Below are positions 34,315 to 45,840 of a stretch of 64,000 nucleotides of DNA, in pieces (positions within the stretch are counted from its first letter, which is position 1; each line of letters opens with the position of its first letter). Both the position numbers and the translations under genes were made by a program. Under the pieces are notes generated by a model that did no database searches, was not told where the DNA came from, and saw only the letters and a program-made list of their open reading frames with translations. The stretch lies in the NCBI GenBank assembly GCA_032433765.1, contig JAVIAB010000092.1, forward strand, positions 34,779,534 through 34,843,533, read 5' to 3'. The DNA comes from Megaustenia siamemsis. Taxonomy: Eukaryota; Mollusca; Gastropoda; Stylommatophora; Ariophantidae.

Positions 34315-34423
34315 AAAAGTTACTGACAACTACTACTCTATTAAAACAAGAGGCATCAGTATTATTCTCTCCCCCGTGGGACATTTAACAATCGCAGTCG
34401 ACCGACAAATGTTCCTGCATCAG
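34315..34423 (+). CDS. Exon 9: second VWD domain, next segment
   Basis: A 109-bp exon from cacacaaaacag to gtaaga, entering phase 2 and leaving phase 0. It encodes KKVTDNYYSIKTRGISIILS and PVGHLTIAVDRQMFLHQ. It lines up with YYVLNSYGISFRAD...FITLQ of exon 2. Confidence 0.87.
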
Positions 34424-34550
34424 GTAAGACATGCTCTTACCTTTTTTTATATTAACTAAGATAATGTATTGCGTTCGTGTGATATAACTAAATTAAAACG
34501 ACATTGCATCTAAAATCATAATTTATTATTTAAACCTATATTCAAATAGA

Positions 34551-34602
34551 GGTGGTCAGTAGAGTAATGGTCAGTACCATGGTGTTCAATTCCAGTCGGC
34601 CA
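34551..34602 (+). repeat. tRNA-like SINE head, weak
   Basis: ggtggtcagtagagtaatgg and then gtgttcaattccag (B-box-like) at tRNA spacing. The following sequence is not recognised. It may be a SINE start; too weak for a tRNA gene. Confidence 0.4.
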
Positions 34603-35384
34603 AGCAATAAAAAATAAAAACTAGCCACATCACTTCCACACGTTTTTTTTTCAATGGTAATCTTAATAAGTCAAAAGAAAGCTTTGGTCACCCCCTCCAG
34701 ATTGGTGACATTTCCAAACAGCTTATAAAGGTATTGTTCTGAAGATGGCCACGCCAGTCTTTCTGCTCATCAAATGTTGGGCACATCTGTGGCAGTTGTG
34801 CCGCAGTAATTATACAAATGCCACAGTCATATTTATCAGATATTCATATTTTAAAGTTTGAATTTTAAATATTGAAATTATTCACTAGTAAACTAGGCAC
34901 ATAATCCTAAAAGCATTTTAAAAAAAAGTAGCATATGATTTAGAGACGAGTATTTCAGTACTTCCACAGTAATCAACAACCTTAATGAAAACCCATTATG
35001 TTTATTAAGGTTGAAAATAAACTGGAACGTTACTTTAACTGCTCACCTCAAGTACATCAGAAGAGTCGCTGTCCTATTATCTCTACTCACACTTCAGGAT
35101 TTTGCAGAGCTATAAATTCTGTTAAAAAGATGTTAGGAAAGCAATCAAAATGAGTTCAAGCAATAAAACCACAAAAATGGACTGCAGTTTATCGGATATC
35201 ACAGTTTGTCAGGCAACTGTAAAAGAGAGTGATAACTAAAAACACAAACGGAAAGGTAGAAATAATGTTAAAAAATCGAAATCCATCACACATTTTCTCG
35301 TACATTGCAGACAAAATCTGAATCCTGAAAGCAAACAGCAATAAAAAAGCATATAGCATGGATCCTGAAACATCAAACTATTGC
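34603..35384. other. Intron sequence, nothing recognised
   Basis: Possibly the body of the preceding SINE for the first 200 bp; otherwise unrecognised. Confidence 0.35.
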
Positions 35385-35560
35385 TCATCATCAACAGGTC
35401 GCATGTTCTTTGCACAACATTGAATTCACCACAGCCTGTCTGAAAGAATCCCTGTCTCTAGCCAGATCTCCACTTATTCTCTTGTCATATTCAAGGACTC
35501 TAAGTGTCGTGAAGCCATCGTTTTCTTGGTCTCCGTTGTCTATGAACTATGGCTTCAGTT
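35385..35560 (-). mobile_element. LINE family G 3' fragment, minus strand
   Basis: Similar to 58280-58380 (attcaccacagcctgtctga; gaatccctgtctctagccag). On the minus strand it is the end of the element seen at 38830-38900 and 52080-52140 (ctggctgtggtgaatgcaaa). Confidence 0.7.
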
Positions 35561-36579
35561 ATTATTCTTTCCAGCCGATTGTGACTTTTGGTGTGACCAT
35601 ATTATTTTAATTTGTCATGATTTTTCGGCAATTTGCAATCTAGTTTGCCCATTGCTTTCTAATTGGTTCAGGCCAATTAACACCAGTAAATGCTGCAAAC
35701 AAAATAAGGAGGGATAGAAATCTGATACCCAAATATATGAGTAAAACATCATGTACACTTCCAGTAAATGAACATAAAAGAATGAAATGGTTTTATCGAC
35801 TGGCCAGCAAGAAAATCAAACAACTTGCAGCATGAGAAAGCTCAAATATCAATTACAAGGAAAGCATATTTTAGTTCGCCTTCACGTTTATCCTATCACT
35901 GGAATTCATTGCAAGGTAGTTTTTGTGGTTATTTTTGGAGATGTTCTGAGAACAAGACCTATGAAGCTTCAATGTTATCAATATTTGCATCATTTTATGC
36001 TTTGTTTGCTAGGGATTTGTTCATCCAGCGTGTTTGAACTGAAAAGAATCTTGGCGGTTCCTTTTCTGTTGTTCACATGCAACCAGATTAGGCAGGTCTC
36101 GTAACCCTTTTTCAGTTTTTATGATACGCTTGGAGTATCTATTAACGTTGTATAGAATGGTAACATTTATTTATGCCTTTTTTTGTAAAATCTTCACTGG
36201 CTTGTCGTGCTAGTGAAATATACTTCTCAATTTTATTAATGTATTGACTACACCATACTACACCATCAGTCCTTGATAATTCCCCTTTTTAACGCCTCTT
36301 TTACAGCCATGTTGTCTGAGTAATGTCTGGCTTTCTTTGCCTGTTTCACTTCATATACGATTTCCTATCTCTAATGATTACCTGTGTCACGTTTGATTGC
36401 ATCTCGCACCATAATCCTATACCTGGTTATCTTGTTCAACCTCTCGTCCAATCTTGTAACTGATTTTTTTTTTTTTATGATCCTTCCTCCTCCCCTCCTG
36501 CGTCTCACTTGATTCACGACATTTTTATGGGAGAGTTTGGATCTTGTTTCAGTTAAGTTTCGATTAAATGTTATATATA

Positions 36580-36960
36580 TTTTAACTTACTAATTTTCAC
36601 ATATTATCTATTTTTATCCTCCGTATGTAGCATATCTCTCTTTCGTTTCATCATTTGATCTCGTATCCTTTACTCTATTGCTCCTTGATTTACCTGTCAC
36701 GCTCATCCTAGATGTAGTATAGTTTACTTTATTTCCTTATTAGTTTGTGTTGATCTCATTTTCTGAGGAAGTCCGAAACAATGGCTGTTGTGTTTATTTG
36801 TTGTAAACCTGTCACCATATTTTGTAATAGGTTACCTTACACCCTACTAATTGCTGCTGCTGCCTGCTTTACCGCAGCACTGCAATTATTTTCCTTCTCC
36901 CTAATGTATTGGCTACTGACGGCTCTTGTCTGTCACTCTAATTTTGAATTCAGCAGTGTA
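36580..36960 (+). mobile_element. Penelope-like element 3' remnant
   Basis: Parallel to 47090-47475: cctccgtatgtagca, tagatgtagtatagttta, cattttctgaggaagtccga and tgctgcctgctttaccgcag. The ribozyme-like core is reduced to ctgaggaagtccgaaac, with the stem II loop lost. No coding frame. Confidence 0.65.
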
Positions 36961-37399
36961 TATCTCAATGTTAGTACTACACGCATCTAAATTTATCTTT
37001 CATGACGGACTTTGGAAAGAGGTTGGCCATTCTTTATTTGAAATCACCTCGATACCTGAAATCACCTCGATACCTGAAATCACCTCGATGTATTATGAAA
37101 TAGATTCTTATGTTTTTTGCCATTGATTCAATTAAATGGTATAACAGGCATACTGGATTTAAAAAGAACACTTTGGGGTCTAATATTCATTTAAATACAC
37201 AAAATTTATAGTGAAAATGAAATGTAACAATGTTAGTTACAATACTACAATTGTTATATTACTTTTAAAATTCACCGTAATACCGATTTATTTCACTTTT
37301 TTTTCTTGTGTATACCATTGGAGCACACCGATCTTCCTCATCTGCTCTGTGTCTCCACTTAAGTATTAAACATCTCATTGTGAATAACATTTTGATTTT

Positions 37400-38950
37400 T
37401 ACTGGACGAGGCAAGCGGACTAACCATCAAATTGATTTGAAGTACAAAATGGGACATGAAGCAGGGGTGCATCAGTTCTCCACACCTGCTCAACTTTTAT
37501 GCTGTGAACATGACGAGAAATGTCAGAGTCGATTTCATATTTGTGAAGTTCGAGCCTTTCACAATAAATGACCACATCATTTTAGAATTCAGATTACGCT
37601 GACGACACAGTCCTCCTCGCAAACAGTGCAAAATGATTAAATGAGATAGGTTAGATTTTGCCGACTGTCAAAACAAAAATCCAACCAAAAATCATCATAA
37701 AAAATTCAGAACTCTAAAATGTAATCAACTATGAATATCTGCCGTCTGAGTATATGTAATCCAAATTTATTCGTTAAAGTCAACCGGATGTTCCACTTAA
37801 CGGATTCACATGGGTACTACTGAATTCGTATGCCTGGCAGAGATCCTCTTTAGTAAATTAAGCAATGTGAATGCGAGCTACCACCTGCGTGAAGTCGATA
37901 ATCGGCTTATGTCATCTCATTGAGAACTATCCAATAACGTTTGTTTAGTTTGTCCGATGCCAATGACTCATAGTTCCTTATATGGATTGTTCTGCCAAGT
38001 CAGCCAAAGATTACACTTTGGGGCTTCTACGGTATTTCGTGCGTTCTTCGCTGCATTCTTTGAAGTTGATTGGGCGTTGTGCGTCCATTGTTGTATGTGT
38101 ACGCCATCATAATGGACGTTTGCATATCCCTAAATCGAGAACATACGCTCGTAACAAAGGGCGATACAATGGAGCTTTGGAATTTGCAGCCCTGATGCGA
38201 CTCTCTGATTTTCATGAGCTCTAGAAGAACGGTGGCTAGATTCAGGAGGGCTGGGAGGAGATCGATGGTAGACTTGTGAGCTGCCTTATCCTTTCACACT
38301 GTGGGTCTTTCTGGAGAGGAGATTTGATTTTGTTATGGACTATTGTTCGACGTGCGATGAGGATATTCCGACGATTAACTAACGGTAGTAACTTACAATG
38401 GATACTGCCAGAAATTGATTAAAAGAAGACTAGCATTAGCAGCATAATCATCAAGCAGCATGAAGACCGTATGGCACAATACTAACAATGCAGGAAAATT
38501 TAAATGACTGAGGACCTGTATCATCGCAATATCAACACATGGTTGTGAATCATGGCAATCTCGCAAACAGCAAGGACAAAAGTGTATACATTGAAACAGA
38601 ATGCTATAGAAAAAGCCTTAAGATAACTAGGATAATGAAAAACAAAAATGAAGACACATTAAAAGACTTTAGCGTTAAAAAAAACTGGCTTTTAAATGCC
38701 ATTCCGCAGAGGAAATATAAAATTACTATGGCCACCTCAAAAGACACAGACAATAATGGAAGGCATGGTTACAGGACGACACATCCGGGGGGCAGACCAA
38801 GAAGATGGTGTTTCAAGACATCATAGAGATCATGACAACTGAAACAGTGGAAGATCTCGCTAAAGACAGTTATTCTTTCAGGCTGACTATGGTGAATGCA
38901 ACCTTAAGCAAGGGATATGTGACCTGACGGTTACTGGACAAGAACAATAC
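37400..38950 (+). mobile_element. LINE family G relic
   Basis: A YADDTVLLANSAK box lies near 37597-37635. C-terminal pieces include RIMKNKNEDTLKDFSVKKNW (near 38630), a GGRPRRW block near 38795 and the ...aatgcaaccttaagcaagg end. The 37800-38400 part has no homology that I could place. Many stops. Confidence 0.65.
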
Positions 38951-39255
38951 TAGAATAATCGCAACAAATAATTAATGACCTCTATTTATGATTATAATCA
39001 ATTGCCCTAAAATCATAGAAAAAGAAACACATCCTACTCGTATTATAATGAATCTGCTTTGCAATTGTTGATCTGATTTAATCGGTGAAACTAAGACACA
39101 AAAATGAGAGAAATTACCAGAATGAACAATTCCGATATTTAAAACAAAACAAAGATGCTATTTGACACATACACGTGGTACGTTATATAAGTTCATTCTA
39201 ATTATTTTCATTAAAACAAGCATTTTAAATTATAAAGACGTTTTTGTTTCCACAG

Positions 39256-39405
39256 ATCGATGGCATATGCGGTTATTATGACAGCATACCAGACAATGAA
39301 TTCAAGAATCGGGAAACGAATGGTGTTCTAGATGCAATCGAATTCATTCAAAAATTTGGCAACAATCCAGATTCACGTATCATCGAATCATCGATGAAAT
39401 ACGGG
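39256..39405 (+). CDS. Exon 10: end of second VWD domain
   Basis: A 150-bp exon from tgtttccacag to gtacag, phase 0/0. It encodes IDGICGYYDSIPDNEFKNRE...GVLDAIEFIQKFGNNPDSR... The GICGYYD...DNEF block is the VWD end (GLCGNYN...NDF). As in exon 2 the extra upstream Cys is missing (D-G-I-C). The donor gtacag is weaker than the others, so the 3' end could shift slightly. Confidence 0.85.
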
Positions 39406-40020
39406 GTACAGAATTTGGAAAAAAAATTGATTTACTATCGTTTTTTTTATGATGTCTTTAAAATCTGTTGTTTGCTTTAGTCTTTTTTCTGTTCTTCCTT
39501 TTTCTTGCCTCCAAAAGATCATAGCACTTTTTGTATATATTAGTGTTATAAAATAAAATAGAATTTCAGATTATAAATCAGATACAGTATAATGAGGCTT
39601 AAACTGCTAGCATTGTCACATTATTTTTAATTCTAAAAATCCAAATTATTAATATTATACTATTTTGGTAATCTGTGCACTTGCAAGTCATATTTTAAAT
39701 AGAGTTATAATTTTAGTAGTGAAAAATGTAAGGTATTCTTTAAAGGAAATAAAGTGAATTCAATTATTGTTACGATTTGAAGACATGCAAGAATATCTTT
39801 GTTAGATAAAATACCAATAAACAATATTTGTATATACTTAAAATAGCTCTTAATGTGTTTAGCTTAGTATCAGTATAGAATGCGCCATATCGAATAAATT
39901 AAATGTATGTAAGTAAATAGCATCCGAGTTGTCCAGCGAAGCTGGCATTTACACATATAGATCAGACTATACTTTCTTACTTTACTTTACTTTCTTTACT
40001 TCATTACCAGACTTTACTTT
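39406..40020. other. Intron sequence; short ACTTT repeats near the end
   Basis: AT-rich, with a short run of ACTTT-type repeats at 39970-40025 right before LINE C. Confidence 0.4.
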
Positions 40021-40061
40021 CATACTTTACTGGACATACAATGATAGAATTATACTATTAA

Positions 40062-40320
40062 CTTTTTCAGTACGGAAGGTTTTTATCAATTTAGCGGCAG
40101 AGATTTCAGAGACAAGTTTGTACTTGTTTTTAAATATTAATATATATGTTAATATTATCTAACACTTAACATACTATATATGAATTTTTAAATAATTAAA
40201 CAAGGAATTAGATTTCATCAATACCAAGATATTATAAGACATAAAATAATATGGTTTGATGGCAGTTTACACTAATCAAATTGAGAGTGACGCACTGTGC
40301 GACGAAACGTACGGAAAAAG
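40062..40320. mobile_element. TTAA-flanked MITE, copy 2
   Basis: 259 bp between TTAA at 40058-40061 and 40321-40324. Ends ctttttcagtacgg and (complement) ctttttccgtacgt are inverted. Removing the element with one TTAA restores the LINE frame RIILL-KMKAQPFD, matching RIILLKLKAKPFD of the other copy. It is in opposite orientation to copy 1. Confidence 0.92.
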
Positions 40321-41274
40321 TTAAAAATGAAGGCACAACCATTTGACATAATAATAATACAGACATACGCACCTACTCAAGACTATACAGATGAACAAAT
40401 AGAAGCATACTATGGAGATCTAAACACAGTTATGATGGAAGTAAAATCATCAGACACATTTATTAAAACGGGTGACATGAACGTTAAAGTAGGAAAAGGT
40501 AAATGTAAGACCATTATAGGAAATCATGGTTTAGGAAAAAGGAATAACATAGGAGAAAGATTAATACATTTGTGTGAAGAAAACAGGCTCATAATATGAT
40601 ACACCTTCTTTGAGCAAGAGAAAAGGAAATTATACAAAATGGGAAAGCCCTGGAGACAGGAAGAGGAATCAAATAGATTACATAATGATAAAAGACAGAT
40701 TCGGGAAGAGCGTCAAGAAAGCCAAAACCTATACAGGAGCAGATATTAATTCAGATCACAATACTGTAATGATTAAAATAAAAATCAAATTAAAGAGACA
40801 CAAACAAAAGACTAATTCAGCAACACCAATAGATATAACAGCGTTAAATCAGAAAGATGTAAAAGAAACGTATACTGTACAAGTAAAGAACACATATAAG
40901 AAGCTGCTTAAAGAGGTGATTGGGCAGTACAGAACAGAAAATCATGAGCAAAAAGTCACAACAAAATGGCAATGCTAAAAAAACAGCATACAAGAATCAT
41001 GCAACACCTTACCGAAAAAGGAAAGTAACAAAAGACAAAAATGGATAAATGACAAAATCTTAGAAAAAAAGGAAGAAAGAAGACAAGCGAAAAACACTGC
41101 CAGATACAAGGATATTGACAATGAAATACGGAGAATGTGCAAAAAGGGAAAGAAGACTGGCTTAACCAAAGATGTCTAGAAGTCGAAACTATGGAAAGTA
41201 AACAAAACTTAAGAGAGATGCACACAGAAATAAAGAAAATAACTAATAAAGACAAAAAGCTGCAGTAAACGGAT

Positions 41275-41438
41275 GTTATTGGTTATTGGTTATTGAAGGC
41301 CTCGGTATCACAGCAAACGAATTAAAATCCATAATTGCTCAACCGCCCGTGCCAGTGGAATCATCCGAATTACTAACTCATCTCCCAAACAAAGAAAGGT
41401 AACTGTAGTCCCCATCATAGCAGTCTCAGCACACGCTG
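41275..41438 (+). repeat. Dispersed ~165-bp repeat, copy 2 (inside LINE C)
   Basis: Starts with ttattggttattggttattg and ends near cagcacacgct. It matches 2590-2716. The host LINE reads AVNG before and IANKEGRM after, so this is an insertion. The target duplication is unclear (a shared t or gt). Confidence 0.8.
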
Positions 41439-42207
41439 TATTGCAAACAAAGAGGGAAGAATGCTAACAGACAACACAGATATAATAAATAGATAGCAGA
41501 AATATATAACATAATTATTTCATGATGAAAGAGACAAAAAGTCATTCATAAAATGAACATACAACTATAAAATCTGAAATCTGAAGTAGAAAAAGCTGTA
41601 AAAAACAATGAAAAAGGTAAATGCAGCAGGACCTGACAATATACAAATAGAGATGATACAGGCGCTAGAAGATTTTGGCATTGAAGTGATCACAGACATA
41701 TGCAATGACATATACCATACGAACTTAAAATATCAACATTCATTGCGTTGCCTAAAAAGAATGGTGCAGTTGAATGCAATGATTTTAGAACAATAAGCCT
41801 AATGAGTCAGGTAACAAAAATTTAACTAAAAGTTATACAGGGAAAGAATCAGAATAAAATCAATACTGAATTAGATGAGCAACAATTTGGATTCAGGAAA
41901 AACAATGGCACAAAAGAAGCCATATTCTGCATAAGAACATTGATTGAAAAGTACATAGAAGTAAACAAACCAATATATGTCTGCTTCATAGACTACACCG
42001 AAGCTTTCGACTGAATACACCATAATCAACTTATAGACTGCCTAAAGGATATAAATCTAGACGACACAGACATACGACTAATATGTAATTTGTACCGGGA
42101 GCAAACAGCAATAATAAAATATAACAAGGGGAACTCTACACCCATGGATATAAAAAGAGGAGTAAGACAAGGATGCATCCTATCACCCAGCTTGTTTAAT
42201 CTATACA

Positions 42208-42400
42208 CGCATACAACATTAATCCCTCATCTGCTGAGTCAGTCTTAAGTTAAGGGCCTAACTTAAAAACACGTTGATGTTTAGTCCGGCTTATGGTTCC
42301 CCCACGTAAGGGGACATCGTAAAGGTCTCACGTGCGATCTTTTACGGTCTCACTATAAATTTGTGACTGTTTCCATTTAAAAAGTACTTATCTGATCTTA
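42208..42400. other. Unclassified junction sequence with 8-bp inverted repeat
   Basis: Between the LINE C break and the RNase H fragment. It contains ttaagttaagggcctaactt-type inverted halves at 42245-42266 and a C-rich cccccacgtaaggggacatc hairpin-prone piece. No assignment. Confidence 0.35.
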
Positions 42401-42812
42401 TCCTCCTCCAAAAAATCCAAAATACGTAAGGTCACCTTTGTCTATGTCCCTGGACATGCGGGAGTACGGGGAAATGAGAGAGCGGACAGGTTGGCTAGCT
42501 GCGCTGTCGTTGAGGACGGGCAACCGATGGATCGGGAGGACATCATCAATGCCCTTCGAGATGTTGGAAGAGCACAGGACTTCGACAAACACAGATCAAC
42601 GTCGCTTCTTCGGATGATGGAAATGGGAGTTAAGATGGGCACGGCTAGAAATGAGAAACTTGGTGGCCGTGTAAGAAGAATTATCAACCAACATAGAACT
42701 GGAGTCGTCAGTCGATGGACACTGAGGGAATTGCTGAGGAGGGGATCTGAGCACCTATGGACATGTTCGGAGTGCAATGATGATGACCCGCAAATAACTC
42801 AATAACTCAATC
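42400..42812 (+). mobile_element. LINE family E RNase H end
   Basis: An open frame reads KVTFVYVPGHAGVRGNERAD, RLASCAVVEDGQPMDREDII, GRAQDFDKHRSTSLLR and ends SEHLWTCSECNDDDPQITQ. This is the end of RNase H followed by a C-terminal tail with a CxxC. It is the best-kept of the three family E copies (also 7.1-7.5 kb and 32.8-34.0 kb) and is 5' truncated. Confidence 0.88.
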
Positions 42813-43396
42813 CTCCTCCTTGAAAAGAAAACTTTATATAACTTTTTTTTAAAATATCCGTTGGATACACTTTTTCAATCACTTTAATCTCATAACCTAC
42901 TCCGAAATTAATACAACCACCATCTTGGTCAACCGAAAAATGGTGATTGCATAAAGTTCACAGCCCGACCTATCCTTATCACTTATTACCAGTTTCCACT
43001 CCAACGCAAGCCTTTAAAAGAAAGTTGCAATCAGTAGCCACTTTATACGACTAAAGAGGACAGCAAAGTGCTGGGTTCAAGCCAAGACATGTAAGAAAAC
43101 AACTGTATTCGAACAGAAGCGTTGCATGGAGGAATTGTAGTTATTTTGTTCCGAACATATAGTGTAAGCGTTAGCGGCAATGCAGCAGGAGGTCGACCCC
43201 TGGGAGTCATGACCCAGGCGGGCCCACCTTCCCTAGAGTGTAAAGAAGCTAACGGACAGAAACACTTGCTTGACCAGGGTTAACTTCTGATGATCAGATT
43301 GTCTCATGCAGTGAAGCTTTGTATAAAGAGATTCCTAATACTAACATTACAATTATAATAATAATTGTTAAACACATATTGATTTATTAAATACAG

Positions 43397-43571
43397 GATC
43401 CTATATGTGACAAGTTTGCAGAACTTTCTAAGGATGGCAACTTACAATGTAAATATGAGAATCTCCTGAAGATATGTAGACAAATGTCAGATTCTAAAGA
43501 CCCATTTATCTTGTCGGTTGGCACACTATGTGGTCTTGATCGCAGTTTGTTTGACCACACGATACCCACGA
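43397..43571 (+). CDS. Exon 11: second C8 domain
   Basis: A 175-bp exon from taaatacag to gtaagt, entering phase 0 and leaving phase 1. It encodes DPICDKFAELSKDGNLQCKY, ENLLKICRQMSDSKDPFILS and VGTLCGLDRSLFDHTIPT. Cysteine spacing and position after VWD fit C8. Here the domain start is in one exon, whereas the first C8 is split in two. Confidence 0.85.
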
Positions 43572-44008
43572 GTAAGTATTATTTCTATAACTCATGGCTA
43601 ACATATTAAATATGAATTTAGAGTCTGTAATTTTAAAAGTGAAAGTAATTTTACTGCAAAACCTTAGAAAAGATATCATAGAACACAAATTGTCTACTTA
43701 CATAGTTGAGATCCAGATAGGTCTCTTAGAGATATACACTTTGTTTTAGATATTGACAGGTTGGTTGCTGCAGTCTTAGCTATTTCAAGTCCCGAAATAT
43801 ATTCTTGAGAATATATCTGGTTTTCAGATTCTCTAAGTGATCACTGCTACACGTCATCGAGACAGTTCATACTTTTATTAATGCTTTAATAAAAATTACT
43901 AAACTTTTTTTTAATTAAGAAAAACTATTTTAATTAGTTATTAAAAAATAACTAGTTAAATTACTAGTTATAACGTAATGACCACTAAGTTATCTCTCTT
44001 AGTATCTC
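43572..44008. other. Intron sequence, nothing recognised
   Basis: AT-rich, no homology recognised. Confidence 0.35.
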
Positions 44009-44345
44009 TGGGGGCCTCGGTAGCCTAGTTGGGAAAACCACCCGACTAGATTACCGACGTTCGGACAACCCGTGTTCAATTCCCGCTGGGAGCAGTGTGA
44101 ATTGTACTCGTGGTTGGAAAAAAAAAAAAAATACCCCCACGGTCGACCCAGCCGTTGGCAGAAATGGGTACCAGGGTATATTATCCTGGGAAGGTGAGGA
44201 ATGTCGCTTCGCATCTGAGTTTCGATGCTTGAGGCTACACTATACAGAAATATCCGAACATTTCTGGATAGGCGGCCGAGCACATATGGGTATATACTCG
44301 CGTGCTAAGACGCCGGTTCAAGTCTCGTACTTTACCTTTACCTTA
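44009..44345 (+). mobile_element. SINE with two tRNA-like segments
   Basis: First head: A-box tagcctagttggg (44021-44033), B-box gtgttcaattccc (44072-44084), then an A-rich run. A second tRNA-like segment begins near ggcggccgagcacatatggg (44271) and has B-box ggttcaagtctc (44315-44326). The end is a tttacc repeat. Looks like a dimeric or compound tRNA-SINE. Confidence 0.7.
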
Positions 44346-44439
44346 TCTTAGTATCTCTTCTATTAGTTATCTTGTTAGAAAAATATGATCACAAAATGGA
44401 ACCCCGCGTAATTAGTGTACATGATAGCCACAAAAGCAC

Positions 44440-44690
44440 TATTCATTTCAAGCAGTTATTAAAACAACACTTATTGGATCATGTTTACTCCCTTTGGTGA
44501 TACCAGATGGGCAGGTTTTATGGGCCTTCACTAATTGCAGAAAACCCGGATGACATGTAGGAACGTATCACTGAAGCTGTGCACTCGATAATATCAAATA
44601 AGCTGCAGAGAGTCTTTCCCGAGCTTACAACATTGATGTTTGGCTAGAAACTAGGAACCACTACTAGGATGTAACGTAGACTCCTACAAG
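44440..44690 (+). mobile_element. Possible transposase C-terminal fragment
   Basis: Frames give GRVWASLIAENPDDM and ERITEAVHSIISNKLQRVFP, resembling the C-terminal helix region of Tc/mariner-like or related transposases (...IEELKxRIxEAVxxI...LQRVF..). Too short and broken to assign. Confidence 0.4.
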
Positions 44691-44739
44691 GTATGGTGAC
44701 AGCTTTACAGAAAAGGAACATAACAGAATACTGACGTTG

Positions 44740-45840
44740 CGATCTATATGCGCATTCTTCAGAAAATGATAATAACGGCAACAAACGATGAAGCGCAGAT
44801 AACTACTACTACATCTATGATGATTGGGACAAGTAAGATAAAAAGACGTGTACAGAGGGATTTAAGAATGAGGTGATGAAGAGAGAGAGAAAGAGAGAGA
44901 GAGAGATGTGCTACATTTGGAAGATATGTGAAATACGGGAATATGAAAGTATAATTATATATAGAGAAATGATTATATATAAAAATGAGACTTAGCTTGT
45001 AGACAAAATCCTTCTGCTCAAAGTCAAATGCCGGAGGAAGCACATATTGGATGATAATCAGTCACGTGGTTAGACCGGAGGTCAGACGAGTTGTAAAGCA
45101 GGGTAAGCGTGGCACAGTTAAATAAATACTAGAGTTCTATGATGGCGTGAAAGTAAACAAAGCTGATATAGCCTCGGTATCCTAGCGATAAGCTGGGCGT
45201 AATGATGAACGTGTACTTATTAGAGGCATTGAGGGGTGTGAAAGCAGACGAGCCAGTCATACATTCCCCAGACAAGTAGAGATCAATGAGGCTTGATAGA
45301 GGATTAACGAGATATGTAGTACAGACCCAGAAATTTGTCTGAGTAAGACATGTCTGGTGGTAGGGGTGAAAACCAGAGCAGGGGAGGGAAAAAGGGAGAG
45401 GAGAGATGCGTGATGAAAAACGAAGCGGAGGATGGAGTGAAAGAAGGAAAAGAGGGGGAGGGGAGAAGGAGGGGTTAAGAGAGAAGGGTTACCTGTGAGG
45501 GAGGAGTACACAGATGCCCCGTGGGGTGGAGGTGTGTGAAGTGACATGCATCGAGGGGTGATCCAACATGTTCGGTGAATAGGGAGATCTTCTCATCGGA
45601 AAGGTCAGTCAGACCGATACAGCCGTCAGTATACCTATGGTACATACTGGAAAGAGGGTCCTGCTAGGCGTGGATGATCTGGTGCTCAAGGTTACCCATG
45701 AAAAGTCAAGCGTAGCCAGGATCTATTTTTGTGTCCATCGCCATCCCATTAATCTGGGTGAAGAAGTTGCCATCAAACTTGAAAGAGTTGAGGTTTAGAA
45801 CTAATTGCGCTAGACGGAGGAGGATGTCAGTAGCGATGGG
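44740..45840 (-). mobile_element. Penelope-like element copy, minus strand
   Basis: Minus strand: LNLNSFKFDGNFFTQINGMA...DTKIDPGYA and YRYTDGCIGL-like text, parallel to the plus copy and to the MGTKMGPSYA and Y(I)DD motifs of Penelope RTs. Its 3' part (44745-45480) is an inverted match to 46560-47310. YxDD has become YTDG, and several stops are present. Confidence 0.8.

Larger units (their letters stand above)
40020..42207 (+). mobile_element. LINE family C, truncated both ends, twice interrupted
   Basis: Endonuclease YWTYNDRIIL then KMKAQPFDIIIIQTYAPTQD, GDMNVKVGKG and INSDHNTVMIKIK. Then come RT fingers AAGPDNIQIEMI, QQFGFRKNNGTKEA and CFIDYTEAFD, and palm RGVRQGCILSPSLFNLYT, where it stops abruptly. 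The MITE at 40062-40320 and a dispersed repeat at about 41275-41438 interrupt it. It has a frameshift near 40600 and several stops. It supplies the part deleted in the 22.6-25.1 kb copy. Confidence 0.92.

Noticed and set aside
44009..44090. A true tRNA gene
   Set aside because: A and B boxes are present, but the cloverleaf arms do not pair well by eye and the sequence continues into a SINE body.
45257..45547. Minus-strand 96-codon frame
   Set aside because: It lies in the Penelope 3' arm, which is repeated in inverted form without the frame being kept.
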